Made by a program: the position numbers and the translations under genes. The notes beneath the pieces are model-generated. The model was not told the DNA's origin, searched no databases, and saw only the letters and a list, made by a program, of their open reading frames with translations. Below, one piece after another: positions 19,540-30,796 of a stretch of 64,000 nt of DNA (positions within the stretch are counted from its first letter, which is position 1; the number at the start of each line of letters is the position of its first letter). The stretch is from Streptomyces sedi (GTDB lineage: Bacteria; Actinomycetota; Actinomycetes; Streptomycetales; Streptomycetaceae): positions 186,001 to 250,000 of the forward strand of contig NZ_VDGT01000003.1 of assembly GCF_006335015.1 (NCBI RefSeq), given 5' to 3'.

Positions 19540-20491
19540 CCGCCGTTCGGACCGATCCGGCCGCTCGGACCCGCTGGGGGCCCAGGAGAGGGCGAGCGCC
19601 GACGCGCTGACCGTCGGCACCGCCGAGGAGGTCGAGGGCGCGCCGCGCGGGCTCTGGTCGGACGCCTGGCACGACCTGCGGCGCAACCCGATCTTCGTGG
19701 TCTCGGCGCTGCTGATCCTCTTCCTGGTGCTGATCTCGCTGTGGCCCTCCCTGATCGCCTCGCGCAGCCCCGTCCACTGCGAGCTGGGCCGTTCCCTCGA
19801 AGGGCCCAGCGCGGGCCACTGGTTCGGCTTCGACACCCAGGGCTGCGACGTCTACACCCGCACGGTCTACGGCGCGCGGGCCTCGATCGCGGTCGGCGTC
19901 TGCGCCACGCTGGGCGTCGCGCTGCTGGGGGCGGTGGTCGGCAGCCTCGCCGGCTTCTTCGGCGGCTTCTGGGACACGCTGCTCTCACGGGTCACCGACG
20001 TGTTCTTCGGCATCCCGATGGTGCTGGGCGCCATCGTCTTCCTCAGCATGATCACGCTGCGCGGCATCTGGCCCGTGGTGCTGGTGATCGCCGCCCTCGG
20101 CTGGCCGCCGATCGCCCGCATCGCCAGGGGCGCGGTGATCACCGCCAAGCAGAACGACTACGTCCAGGCGGCCCGCGCGCTGGGCGCCGGCAACACCCGG
20201 CTGCTGCTGCGGCACATCATGCCCAACGCGATCGCCCCGGTCATCGTGATGGCCACCATCGTGCTCGGCACGTTCATCGCGCTGGAGGCCACCCTCAGCT
20301 TCCTCGGCGTCGGGCTGCGACCGCCCACGGTCTCCTGGGGCGTGGACATCTCGGCGGCCTCGGACGGGATGCAGTTCCGCAACGCGCCGCACATCCTGCT
20401 CTACCCGGCCGCCGCGCTGAGCGTCGCGGTCCTGGCCTTCATCATGCTGGGCGACGCGGTCCGCGATGCCCTCGATCCCAGGCTCCGCTGA
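19532..20491 (+). CDS. OppC-type permease subunit, ABC transporter 2
   Basis: This 319-residue permease pairs with the preceding OppB-type subunit. The N-terminal tail again contains GLWSDAWHDLRRNPIFVVS, followed by about six spans. The external loop HWFGFDTQGCDVYTRTVYGA is typical of OppC, and the EAA loop is DYVQAARALGAGNTRLLLRH. The end is LGDAVRDALDPRLR. The start is the ATG at 19532 overlapping the oppB stop by 8 bp; the upstream in-frame ATG lies inside oppB. Similarity to the operon 1 counterpart is highest in the tail and the last two spans. Confidence 0.95.
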   Translation: MPDRRSDRSGRSDPLGAQERASADALTVGTAEEVEGAPRGLWSDAWHDLRRNPIFVVSALLILFLVLISLWPSLIASRSPVHCELGRSLEGPSAGHWFGFDTQGCDVYTRTVYGARASIAVGVCATLGVALLGAVVGSLAGFFGGFWDTLLSRVTDVFFGIPMVLGAIVFLSMITLRGIWPVVLVIAALGWPPIARIARGAVITAKQNDYVQAARALGAGNTRLLLRHIMPNAIAPVIVMATIVLGTFIALEATLSFLGVGLRPPTVSWGVDISAASDGMQFRNAPHILLYPAAALSVAVLAFIMLGDAVRDALDPRLR

Positions 20492-20513
20492 GGGACGAAG
20501 GGAAGGGAACGCG

Positions 20514-21483
20514 ATGCTGCTCGAAGTGCGCGACCTGCGCGTGGAGTTCGAGACCAGGGACGGCCTGGTGCGGGCGGTCAACGGGGTGAGCTACACCGTC
20601 GAGGCCGGCCGGACCCTGGCGGTGCTCGGCGAGTCGGGCTCGGGGAAGTCCGTGACCGCGCAGGCGGTGATGGGCATCATCGACTCCCCGCCGGGGCGGA
20701 TCGCCGGCGGCGAGGTGCTCTTCCAGGGCCGCGACCTGCTGACCATGCGGGCCGAGGAGCGCCGGCGGATCAGGGGCGACAAGATCGCGATGATCTTCCA
20801 GGACGCCCTCTCCGCGCTCAACCCCGTGCTGACCGTCGGCTACCAGCTGGGCGAGATGTTCCGGGTGCACCGGGGCACGAGCCGCAAGGAGGCCAAGGCC
20901 AGGGCGGTCGAGCTGATGGACCGGGTGCGCATCCCGGCGGCGAAGGAGCGGGTCAACGACTACCCGCACCAGTTCTCCGGCGGTATGCGCCAGCGGATCA
21001 TGATCGCGATGGCGCTGGCGCTCGAACCCGAGCTGATCATCGCCGACGAGCCGACGACCGCGCTGGACGTGACCGTCCAGGCCCAGGTGATGGACCTCCT
21101 CGACGAGTTGCAGCGCGAGTACCGGATGGGGCTGATCCTGATCACCCACGACCTCGGCGTGGTCGCCGGGGTCGCCGACGAGATCGCCGTGATGTACGCC
21201 GGGCGGATCGTCGAGACGGCCCCCGTGCACGAGCTGTACAAGCGTCCGGCGCATCCGTACACCAAGGGCCTGCTGGAGTCGATCCCGCGCCTGGACCACA
21301 AGGGGGGCGAGCTGCGCGCGATCCGCGGGCTGCCGCCCAACCTGGCGCGGATTCCGGCGGGTTGCGCCTACCACCCGCGCTGCCCGCTGGCCAGGGACGT
21401 CTGCCGGGAGGACCCGGCGCCGCCGCTGTACGAGGTGGGGCCCGGGCGGGCCAGCGCCTGCCACTTCTGGAAGGAGACGATCG

Positions 21484-21491
<8 letters not shown>
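20514..21491 (+). CDS. OppD-type ATPase, ABC transporter 2
   Basis: This 325-residue ATPase has Walker [10 protein letters not shown] loop [13 protein letters not shown], signature FSGGMRQR, Walker [13 protein letters not shown] and the C-terminal Cys motif [14 protein letters not shown]. The ATG at 20514 is preceded by GAAGGGAA. Long stretches match the operon 1 OppD gene base for base, including wobble positions, whereas flanking parts differ at many synonymous sites. This suggests gene conversion rather than protein-level selection alone. Its stop overlaps the following GTG start by 8 bp, as in operon 1. Confidence 0.95.
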
Positions 21492-22524
<1,033 letters not shown>

Positions 22525-22885
22525 GGCCGTGGACGGGCCGCGGTCCCGCGGGAACCGGGGCGGCGCGGACAGGCCGCACCGCCCCGGTCACGGCACCCGC
22601 ACGGCCGTACCGCCTCAGTCTGGGAGGCGCGGATATCCCTGTAGGGTCGGGGGCGTTGCCGCCTTGTTAACGGCAACCGTCTCCGGGTGCGCCCCTCTTG
22701 TCCGTACATTTCTGGCCCCCCGGGATCACGTCAAGCGCGAAGCGATGTCAGTTCATCGGCACTTCGCTTACTAATCGCCTTTCAAAGGTGTGTACCTCTG
22801 TTATCCCTTGACGGGAAACTCGCGCCCTTGCCAAAGTCGCGATCTACACGCATCGCACGCGAGAGCGCCATCGGGGGGCCATCTG
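22525..22885. promoter_or_regulatory. Leader region of opp operon 3 (361 bp, no gene)
   Basis: After the operon 2 terminator this interval is AT-richer than the coding DNA and has no gene. It contains a GTTGCCG/CGGCAAC inverted repeat around 22656-22680, a TAGGGT box near 22641 that could be a -10, and a TTGACG hexamer near 22807 that could be a -35. None pairs with a clearly spaced partner, so promoter assignments are uncertain. The GGGGGG stretch just before the ATG at 22886 is the likely ribosome site. Confidence 0.4.
22554..22588 (+). terminator. Terminator hairpin after opp operon 2
   Basis: ACCGGGGCGG (22554-22563) pairs with CCGCCCCGGT (22579-22588). An inner GCGG/CCGC extension closes the 5-nt loop ACAGG. 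It starts 30 bp after the oppF stop and has no U tract. Confidence 0.75.
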
Positions 22886-23854
22886 ATGTCCAGCGATACC
22901 CAGGTCGCCACCGAACTGGTGGGCCGCTCCCCTGGGCAGCTGATGTGGCGCCGTTTCCGCCGTGACCGGGTGGGCGTCGTGTCCGGCTGCGTCGTGCTCT
23001 TCTTCTTCGCCGTCGGGATCCTCGCGCCGGTCATCTCCTGGCTGTACGGAAAGGACCCGCAGACCCGCTACGGCCAGATCGAGCCCGGACTGCTCAACGA
23101 GTTCGGCTACCCGGTCAAGCCCAACGGCGGGATCGACGGCGAGTTCTGGTTCGGCCTCGAACCGTTCCTCGGCCGCGACGTCCTCACCCAGCTCGTCTAC
23201 GGCATCCGCACCTCGCTGCTGATCGCGCTGGCCGTCACGGTGCTCGCCACGTTGACCGCGATCCTGCTCGGCATCACCGCCGGCTATCTCGGCGGCAAGG
23301 CGGACTTCCTGATCAGCCGGTTCATCGACCTGCTGATGGCCTTCCCCAACCAGCTGTTCTTCGTGGCGTTCCTGCCCATCGTGACGACCCTCTTCGTCGA
23401 CCCACGCGAGGAGACACCGACCTATGTGCGGGTGGTCTCCATCATCGTGGTGCTCTGGGTGCTCGGCTGGATGACCCTCGGACGCATCCTGCGCGGCGCG
23501 ACGATGGCCCTGCGCGAACGGGAGTTCGTCGAGGCGGCCAAGGTGAGCGGCGCCTCGCCCTGGCGGATCATCCGCAAGGAGCTGCTGCCCAACGTCGTCT
23601 CGCCGATGCTGGTGCAGGCCACCTACATGTTGCCCAACTTCGTGACCACGGCCGCCGCGCTGTCCTTCCTCGGCGTCGGGCTGGTGGAACCGACCCCCGA
23701 CTGGGGCCGGATGTTCGCGATCGGCGCCGAGGTATACCGCGCCGACCTCACCTACATGTTCTTCCCCGGCGTGGCGATGGTGGTCTTCGTGGTCGCCTTC
23801 AACCTGCTGGGGGACTCGGTGCGCGACGCGTTCGACCCCAAGACCAACCGCTGA
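22886..23854 (+). CDS. OppC-type permease subunit, ABC transporter 3
   Basis: This 322-residue permease opens the third operon, an unusual position because OppC normally follows OppB. It has a short cytoplasmic tail with GQLMWRRFRRDRVGVVSGCV, a first span, and a long external loop carrying EFWFGLEPFLGRDVLTQLVY. Five more spans and the EAA loop EFVEAAKVSGASPWRIIRKE follow, and it ends LLGDSVRDAFDPKTNR. The ATG at 22886 follows a purine-rich GGGGGG; upstream in-frame ATGs lack ribosome sites. The sequence is far from the OppC proteins of operons 1 and 2, so this transporter is not a recent copy of them. Confidence 0.93.
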   Translation: MSSDTQVATELVGRSPGQLMWRRFRRDRVGVVSGCVVLFFFAVGILAPVISWLYGKDPQTRYGQIEPGLLNEFGYPVKPNGGIDGEFWFGLEPFLGRDVLTQLVYGIRTSLLIALAVTVLATLTAILLGITAGYLGGKADFLISRFIDLLMAFPNQLFFVAFLPIVTTLFVDPREETPTYVRVVSIIVVLWVLGWMTLGRILRGATMALREREFVEAAKVSGASPWRIIRKELLPNVVSPMLVQATYMLPNFVTTAAALSFLGVGLVEPTPDWGRMFAIGAEVYRADLTYMFFPGVAMVVFVVAFNLLGDSVRDAFDPKTNR

Positions 23855-23878
23855 CACTACGAACCGGGCAGGTGCACC

Positions 23879-25699
23879 ATGAGTGAACGACCACAGCGGC
23901 GAGCGCGCCTGGCGGGGGCGGCCGTCGCGCTGACCGGGGCGCTGCTGCTCAGCGCCTGTAGCAGCGGTGGCGGCGGCGGCCCCGAGGGCGAGGGCTCGAA
24001 CGGCGGCGGGACGGAGGGCGCGGAGACGCTGGAGGCGGTGACGTTCGCCGACGCCGAGGCGTCCACCGGGCCGGCCGAGGAGGTGCCGGACGCCACCCCC
24101 GGCGGCACGGTCCACGTGCTCCAGGAGACCTCGCCCTCCCATCTCGACCCGGGGCAGATCTACTCCGCCGCCGAGTCGAACATAGCCAAGCTCATGCAGC
24201 GCGGCCTGACCGCCGTGCGCATGGACAACGACGGCGAGTACTCCGTCGTCGGCGACCTCGCCACCGACTCCGGCACCCCCTCCGACGACGGCCGGACCTG
24301 GACGTACACGCTGAAGGAGGACATCCACTTCAGCGACGGCTCGCCGATCACCTCGGCCGACGTGCGGCACAGCGTCGAGCGCACCTTCGCGCCGTTCCTC
24401 ACCTACGGGCCGACGTTCCTCCAGCAGTGGCTGGCCAACAGCGGCGGCGCCGAGTACCGCGAGCTGCTGCCCGAGGGGCCGTACGAGGGCGACCACCTGC
24501 CGGACAGCGTGCTGGAGACGCCGGACGAAAGGACGGTCGTCTTCCACTTCGAGGAGCCGCAGGCCGACCTGCCCTACGCGTTGGCGATGGTCGGCTACGC
24601 GCTGGTCCCCGAGGACGGCGACACCCGCGAGGCCTACGACCAGGAGCCGCTGGCCAGCGGGCCCTACGTGATCGAGGAGTTCCGCCCCGACCGCTCGATG
24701 ACGCTGGTGCGCAACGAGCACTGGGACCCGGCCACCGACCCGGCGCGCAACGCCTACCCGGACCGGTACGAGATCACGTTCGGGCACACCACCGACGACT
24801 CGACCCAGCGGCTGATGGCGGACAACGGCGACGACCGCTACGCGCTCACGTTCAACAACGGCGTGGACCCGGGCAACGCGCCCGAGGTGTCGTCCAACGC
24901 CGAGTACCAGGAGCGGTTGGCGCAGGGCTACCAGCCGTTCGTCGCCACCATGGCGATCAACGCCGAGCGGGTCACCGACCTCAAGGTGCGCCAGGCCATC
25001 GCCTACGCGCTGCCGCTCAACGGCGTGCTCAACGCCTACGGCGGCGCGTTCGGCGGCGAGTACGCCGGCGGGCTGATCAGCCCGCTGCTGCCGGGCTACG
25101 AGGAGGGCTACGACCCCTACGGCAAGCTCGCCAACCCGCAGGGCGACGCCGAGCGGGCCAGGGAGCTGCTGGAGGAGGCGGACGCGGTCGGCTACGAGCT
25201 GAACTACGTCCACCACACCGCCACCGAGGACGCGCGGGCCGCCGTGGCCGTCGAGGACGCGCTGGAGGAGGCGGGCTTCGTGGTCAACCGCAGCGAGGTG
25301 CCGCAGACCTCCTACTACGACACCATCGGCATCGTCGACAACGGCTACGACATCTACCGCAGCAACTGGGGCCACGACTGGCTCTCCAGCGCCACGGTGA
25401 TCCCGCCGCAGTTCGACGGCCGGCAGATCCAGGACGGGGCCAACAACTACAGCCACGTCGACGACGAGCGGATCAACTCGGAGATCGACCGCATCCGGCA
25501 GATCACCGACCCGGCCGAGGCCGCCACCGAGTGGTTCGAGCTGAACAAGTACATCGTCGAGGACGTGCTCACCCAGGTCCCGCTCTACTACTACAAGATG
25601 AACGTCCTGCATGGTTCGTTGATCGGCGGCGCCGACTTCAACGACGACCTCGGAACCGTGGACATGCATCGGATCTACGTCATCCAGGACGAGGGCTGA
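23879..25699 (+). CDS. Peptide-binding lipoprotein of ABC transporter 3
   Basis: This 606-residue family-5 binding protein has lipobox LLSAC (Cys27) and a Gly/Glu-rich linker of about 50 residues. The mature fold shows GGTVHVLQETSPSHLDPGQI, TYTLKEDIHFSDGSPITSAD and VRQAIAYALPLNGVLNAYGG. It lies between the oppC and oppB genes, 24 bp after the first. It is longer than the other two binding proteins and clearly a different subfamily, closer to the DppA-like proteins with an LDPGQIYSAAES loop. A hairpin follows in the gap to oppB. The substrate is unknown and could be peptides or another oligomeric solute. Confidence 0.92.
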   Translation: MSERPQRRARLAGAAVALTGALLLSACSSGGGGGPEGEGSNGGGTEGAETLEAVTFADAEASTGPAEEVPDATPGGTVHVLQETSPSHLDPGQIYSAAESNIAKLMQRGLTAVRMDNDGEYSVVGDLATDSGTPSDDGRTWTYTLKEDIHFSDGSPITSADVRHSVERTFAPFLTYGPTFLQQWLANSGGAEYRELLPEGPYEGDHLPDSVLETPDERTVVFHFEEPQADLPYALAMVGYALVPEDGDTREAYDQEPLASGPYVIEEFRPDRSMTLVRNEHWDPATDPARNAYPDRYEITFGHTTDDSTQRLMADNGDDRYALTFNNGVDPGNAPEVSSNAEYQERLAQGYQPFVATMAINAERVTDLKVRQAIAYALPLNGVLNAYGGAFGGEYAGGLISPLLPGYEEGYDPYGKLANPQGDAERARELLEEADAVGYELNYVHHTATEDARAAVAVEDALEEAGFVVNRSEVPQTSYYDTIGIVDNGYDIYRSNWGHDWLSSATVIPPQFDGRQIQDGANNYSHVDDERINSEIDRIRQITDPAEAATEWFELNKYIVEDVLTQVPLYYYKMNVLHGSLIGGADFNDDLGTVDMHRIYVIQDEG

Positions 25700-25711
25700 C
25701 GGTCGTCAGGA

Positions 25712-25742
25712 CGGGGGCGTCCGCCACGCGCGGGCGCCCCCG
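25712..25742 (+). terminator. Intra-operon hairpin after binding-protein gene 3
   Basis: CGGGGGCG (25712-25719) pairs with CGCCCCCG (25735-25742), 12 bp after the binding-protein stop. As in operon 1, this probably raises the binding-protein to permease ratio by attenuation or mRNA protection. Confidence 0.6.
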
Positions 25743-25781
25743 CCGGACCCCGGCCGACCGAACCCAAAGGGCTGCTACCCG

Positions 25782-26759
25782 ATGCTCCGATTCCTGCTGC
25801 GGCGATCGCTGGGCGCGATCGTCATCCTGCTGATCATCAGCGCGGTCACGTTCTTCCTCTTCTACGCGATCCCGCGCAACCCGGCCCTGCTGGCCTGCGG
25901 CAAGACCTGCACGCCCGACCAACTGGCCATCGTCGAGGCGAACCTGGGCATCGACAAGCCCGTGCCCGTGCAGTACTGGGAGTACATGGTCGGCATCTTC
26001 ACCGGCCGCGACTACCCGATCGGCCACTGCCCCGCGCCGTGCCTCGGCTACTCGTTCACGGACAACCGCCCGGTGCTGGAGACCATCCTGGACCGGCTGC
26101 CCACCACCCTCTCGCTCGCCGTCGGCGGCGCCGTGGTCTTCCTGGTGGTCGGCCTCGCGATGGGGATGCTGGCCGCCTGGCGGCGCGGCACGCTGCTGGA
26201 CAAGTCGCTCAGCTCCGCCTCGCTGGTGCTCGGTTCGATGCAGATCTACTTCCTCGGCCCGCTCGCCCTGGCGCTGCTGGTCCACAACAACCAGGTCTTC
26301 AGCCAGCCGAAGTACGAGCCGATCTCCGAGGACCCGATGGCCTGGTTCGGCGGGCTGCTGCTGCCCTGGCTGGTGCTGGCGACGATCTTCACGGCCAACT
26401 ACACCAGGATGGCCAGGGCCACGCTGATCGAGCAGCTGCGCGAGGACCACGTGCGCACCGCGAGGGCCAAGGGCATGTCGCGGTCGACCGTCTTCTTCCG
26501 CTACGCCTGGCGCGGCTCGCTGATCCCGATCGTCACCATCTTCGGCATCGACCTCGGCTCGCTCTTCGGTGGGGCGATGATCACCGAGTTCACCTTCAAC
26601 CTGCCGGGCCTGGGACGGCTCGCCGTGGACTCGGTCACCAAGTCCAACCTGCCGATGCTCATGGGCGTGATGCTCTTCGCCGCGACGATGATCGTGCTGT
26701 TCAACATCCTCGTGGACGCCTGTTACGCCTTGATCGACCCGCGGGTGCGGCTTGCCTAG
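25782..26759 (+). CDS. OppB-type permease subunit, ABC transporter 3
   Basis: This 325-residue permease starts MLRFLLRRSLGAIVILLIIS, an OppB-like first helix. The first external loop is enlarged and contains two cysteine pairs (LLACGKTC and HCPAPCLG) that could form disulfides. The EAA loop is DHVRTARAKGMSRSTVFFRY, and the end is CYALIDPRVRLA. It follows the binding-protein gene by 82 bp containing a hairpin. It pairs with the OppC-type subunit encoded two genes upstream. Confidence 0.94.
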   Translation: MLRFLLRRSLGAIVILLIISAVTFFLFYAIPRNPALLACGKTCTPDQLAIVEANLGIDKPVPVQYWEYMVGIFTGRDYPIGHCPAPCLGYSFTDNRPVLETILDRLPTTLSLAVGGAVVFLVVGLAMGMLAAWRRGTLLDKSLSSASLVLGSMQIYFLGPLALALLVHNNQVFSQPKYEPISEDPMAWFGGLLLPWLVLATIFTANYTRMARATLIEQLREDHVRTARAKGMSRSTVFFRYAWRGSLIPIVTIFGIDLGSLFGGAMITEFTFNLPGLGRLAVDSVTKSNLPMLMGVMLFAATMIVLFNILVDACYALIDPRVRLA

Positions 26760-26774
26760 GAGCGCTGACCACTC

Positions 26775-27800
26775 ATGACCACCAACAGCCCCTTCCTGAC
26801 CGTGGACGACCTGCGGGTCCACTTCTCCACCGAGGACGGCACCGTCAAGGCCGTCGACGGCCTCTCCTTCGAGGTGGCCCGCGGCAGGACCCTGGGCATC
26901 GTCGGGGAGTCGGGCTCCGGCAAGTCCGTCGCCACCCAGGCCATCCTCGGCCTGCACAGCCGCGAGACGGCCGACGTCTCCGGCCGGATCACCCTGGACG
27001 GCGACGAGTTGACCGGGGCCTCCGAACGGGCCCTGGAACGGCTGCGCGGCAACACCGCGGCCATGATCTTCCAGGACCCGCTCACCGCGCTCTCCCCCTA
27101 CTACACCGTCGGCCGGCAGATCGCCGAGCCCTACCGCAAGCACCGCGGCGCCTCCCGCCGCGAGGCGCGGGAGCGCGCGATCGAGATGCTGGGCAAGGTC
27201 GGCATCCCCCACCCGGCGCAGCGCGTCGACGACTACCCGCACCAGTTCTCCGGCGGGATGCGGCAGCGCGTCATGATCGCCATGGCGCTGGTCTGCGACC
27301 CCGACCTGCTGATCGCCGACGAGCCGACCACCGCCCTCGACGTCACCGTGCAGGCCCAGATCCTGGACCTGCTGATGGAGCTCCAGCAGGAGTTCGGCTC
27401 CGCGATCATCATGATCACCCACGACCTGGGGGTGATCGCCGGCGTCGCCGACGACGTGCTGGTGATGTACGGCGGCCGGGCCGTGGAGCGCGGCACCGTG
27501 CACGAGGTGCTCGCCGCGCCCCGACACCCCTACACCTGGGGGCTGCTGACCTCGATGCCCCGGCTGACCGCCGACGTCGACAAGGAGCTGGTGCCCATCG
27601 CCGGCTCCCCGCCCAGCCTGCTCACCCCGCCGCCCGGATGCCCGTTCGCGCCGCGCTGCACCTTCGTCGACGAGGTCGGCGACGGGCGCTGCGCCACCGA
27701 ACGCCCCGCGCTGCCCGAGGGGCGCGGCGCCGCCTGCCACCTCACCGAGGCGCGGCAGCGGACGCTCTTCGGCGAGCGGATCAGGCCCAGGCTCGCGTAG
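26775..27800 (+). CDS. OppD-type ATPase, ABC transporter 3
   Basis: This 341-residue ATPase has Walker [10 protein letters not shown] loop [18 protein letters not shown], signature FSGGMRQR, Walker [13 protein letters not shown] and H loop MITHDLGVI. The C-terminal Cys motif is [18 protein letters not shown] with ACHL. It lies 15 bp after the permease gene. The ATG at 26775 has GGAG about 11 nt upstream. It is much less similar to the other two OppD proteins than they are to each other. Confidence 0.95.
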   Translation: MTTNSPFLTVDDLRVHFSTEDGTVKAVDGLSFEVARGRTLGIVGESGSGKSVATQAILGLHSRETADVSGRITLDGDELTGASERALERLRGNTAAMIFQDPLTALSPYYTVGRQIAEPYRKHRGASRREARERAIEMLGKVGIPHPAQRVDDYPHQFSGGMRQRVMIAMALVCDPDLLIADEPTTALDVTVQAQILDLLMELQQEFGSAIIMITHDLGVIAGVADDVLVMYGGRAVERGTVHEVLAAPRHPYTWGLLTSMPRLTADVDKELVPIAGSPPSLLTPPPGCPFAPRCTFVDEVGDGRCATERPALPEGRGAACHLTEARQRTLFGERIRPRLA

Positions 27801-27871
27801 CGCGCGGGTCCCGCCGGGACGCGACGCGGCACCGTGACGCCCGTGAGACACGTGAGGTAAAGGACAGCGCC

Positions 27872-28996
<1,125 letters not shown>

Positions 28997-28998
28997 GC

Positions 28999-29016
28999 CG
29001 GGGGCGTGCGCCCCTG
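28999..29016 (+). terminator. Short GC hairpin after opp operon 3
   Basis: A CGGGGGCG/CGCCCCTG-type stem lies directly after the last ATPase stop. It is short, so termination efficiency is doubtful. Confidence 0.35.
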
Positions 29017-29153
29017 ATCTGCTCCCGTGCACCGCGCCGTGCGGCTCTGACGGGCCGTTATGATCCGTGGCGCACGGCGGGAAGCCGGGCCCCTCGCCGG
29101 GTGGTCCTCCCACCGTGTCCGCACAAGGCACGAGTCACTGGAGGGTGATCCTG

Positions 29154-29348
29154 GTGGGCCTCACCATCTCAGCTTCCCTGCTGTTGCTGATCATCGTCTT
29201 TCTGCTGGTCAGAAAGGCAGGGCTCAAGGTTCTGCACGCGATCGTCTGCGTGCTTCTCGGCTTCTATCTCGCCAGTTCGAACATGGCCCCCACCATCGAC
29301 AACTTCAGCAGCAGCATCGGGGACATGATCAACTCCCTGAGCTTCTGA
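29154..29348 (+). CDS. Small membrane protein, 64 aa
   Basis: The protein has two hydrophobic helices: LTISASLLLLIIVFLLV and then LKVLHAIVCVLLGFYLASS, followed by a polar tail APTIDNFSSSIGDMINSL. Proteins of this size and two-helix pattern recur in streptomycetes, with no known role. I chose GTG at 29154 because GGAGG lies 9 nt upstream. A longer frame from 29067 exists but lacks a ribosome site. A TATGAT box near 29059 may be the promoter. It stands alone between opp operon 3 and mshB. Confidence 0.65.
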   Translation: MGLTISASLLLLIIVFLLVRKAGLKVLHAIVCVLLGFYLASSNMAPTIDNFSSSIGDMINSLSF

Positions 29349-29409
29349 CCGTGTCCCGGGCCCCGACCGTGCCGGCCGGGGCCGCCCGGGGGCGACGTAG
29401 GCTGCCCCC

Positions 29410-30279
29410 ATGAGTTCCGGCCGCCCCGGGGTGCTGCTGGTGCACGCGCACCCCGACGACGAATCGATCACCAACGGCGTGACCATGGCCGCCTGCGTCG
29501 CCGCGGGAGCCAGGGTCACGCTGGTCACCTGCACGCTGGGGGAGGAGGGCGAGGTCATCGGCACCGCCCTGCGCCACCTGGCCGCCGACCGGGACGACGC
29601 CCTCGGACCGCACCGCGCCGGGGAGTTGGCGGCGGCAGCCGCCGCCCTCGGCGTCACCGACCACCGGCTGCTCGGCGGCGAGGGACGCCACCGCGACTCG
29701 GGGATGACCGGGCTGCCGAGCAACGACAGGCCGGGCGCCTTCTGCCGGGCCGACGTGGACGAGGCCGCCGCCGCGCTCGTCGAGATCATCGTCGAGACCC
29801 GCCCCCGGGTGCTCCTCACCTACGACCCCCACGGCGGCTACGGGCACCCCGACCACATCCAGGCCCACCGCGTCGCCATGCGCGCCGTGGAACTCGCCGC
29901 CCCCCGCCACCGGGTGGAACGCGTGCTGTGGACCTGCCTCCCCGAGGGCGAGGTGGAGCGCGGGCTGGCCCGGCTGCGGAGCGAGGGCCCCGGCCGTTTC
30001 CCCGCCGTCGCCACCGCCGCCGACCTGCCGGGCGTCGTCCCGGACGCCGAGGCGGTGCTCGCGGTCCGCGGCACCGAGGCGCAGTACGCCGCCAAGCGCG
30101 CCGCGATGGCCGCCCACGCCACCCAGATCGAGGTCGAGGGGGAGACGTTCGCGCTCTCCAACGGCCTGGCCCAACCGCTCTGGCGCACCGAACACTTCAC
30201 CCTCGGCCACGGGCAGCCCCCGCCGCCGGGCGCGGTCGACGACGTCTTCGCCGGACTGCCCGAAGGCGAGGAGCCGTGA
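29410..30279 (+). CDS. mshB: Mycothiol biosynthesis deacetylase MshB
   Basis: This 289-residue PIG-L-family zinc deacetylase removes the acetyl group from GlcNAc-inositol, the second committed step of mycothiol synthesis. The zinc ligands are visible in AHPDDES (residues 13-19) and [11 protein letters not shown] near residue 150. Length and motifs fit MshB rather than the conjugate amidase Mca, whose residue pattern and neighbours differ. The ATG at 29410 has a TAGGCT -10-like box only 6 nt upstream and no Shine-Dalgarno site, so it may be leaderless. The stop overlaps the next gene by 4 bp. The neighbourhood with fdx and dapC matches the mycobacterial mshB region. Confidence 0.9.
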   Translation: MSSGRPGVLLVHAHPDDESITNGVTMAACVAAGARVTLVTCTLGEEGEVIGTALRHLAADRDDALGPHRAGELAAAAAALGVTDHRLLGGEGRHRDSGMTGLPSNDRPGAFCRADVDEAAAALVEIIVETRPRVLLTYDPHGGYGHPDHIQAHRVAMRAVELAAPRHRVERVLWTCLPEGEVERGLARLRSEGPGRFPAVATAADLPGVVPDAEAVLAVRGTEAQYAAKRAAMAAHATQIEVEGETFALSNGLAQPLWRTEHFTLGHGQPPPPGAVDDVFAGLPEGEEP

Positions 30280-30641
30280 GGATCGCCGCCCACGCCGGCC
30301 TCGGCGTGCTCGGCGTCGTCGCGGGAGTCGCCGGCTCGCTGGTGCAGGGCGGCTGGTTCCCGTTCGGCGTGCTGCTGGCGCTCGCCGGCTGCGCCGGCCT
30401 CTTCTGGGGCGGGGCGCTGCTCACCCGCAGCCGGATCGGCGCGGCCTCGCCGGCCGGCGGCTGGGTGCTGTCCGTGCTGGTGCTCACCGTGACCAGGCCG
30501 CAGGGCGACTTCGTCTACGCGGCGGGCGCCGGAAGCTACGTCTACCTCCTCGGTGGGATGACGGTCGCCGTGGTGTGCGCCACTCTCGCCCCGAGCGAAC
30601 GCCCGCTCTTCGCCGTGCCACAGGGCGGAACGGGCCGGTAA
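30276..30641 (+). CDS. DUF6113-family membrane protein, 121 aa
   Basis: This 121-residue membrane protein has about four short spans: [51 protein letters not shown] and [18 protein letters not shown]. The conserved signature [20 protein letters not shown] links it to the DUF6113 proteins that accompany mshB in streptomycetes. The GTG start overlaps the mshB stop (GTGA, 30276-30279), so the two are translationally coupled. The function is unknown, and co-expression with mshB suggests a link to mycothiol or envelope physiology. Confidence 0.8.
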   Translation: MRIAAHAGLGVLGVVAGVAGSLVQGGWFPFGVLLALAGCAGLFWGGALLTRSRIGAASPAGGWVLSVLVLTVTRPQGDFVYAAGAGSYVYLLGGMTVAVVCATLAPSERPLFAVPQGGTGR

Positions 30642-30796
30642 CGCCGCTGCTGAGAGCGGGTGTCGGGGTGGGGCACTGATGTGCTGATCCTGTGCGGGCG
30701 GCATCGCGCGTCGCCGACCCCAGTATCGTGGGGCCAGCCGCCGCGACCCGGATGCGTTCCGGGGCGGCTGGTGAAGCCCAACCGGGAGATCCTGCC

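Noticed and set aside
22636..22700. Riboswitch suspected in the leader of opp operon 3
   Set aside because: Only a 7-bp hairpin is visible, with no match by eye to a known aptamer core.
26039..27871. Long in-frame extension upstream of the third oppF gene
   Set aside because: The extension lies antiparallel in frame to real oppB and oppD sequence and has no ribosome site. The gene starts at the ATG at 27872.
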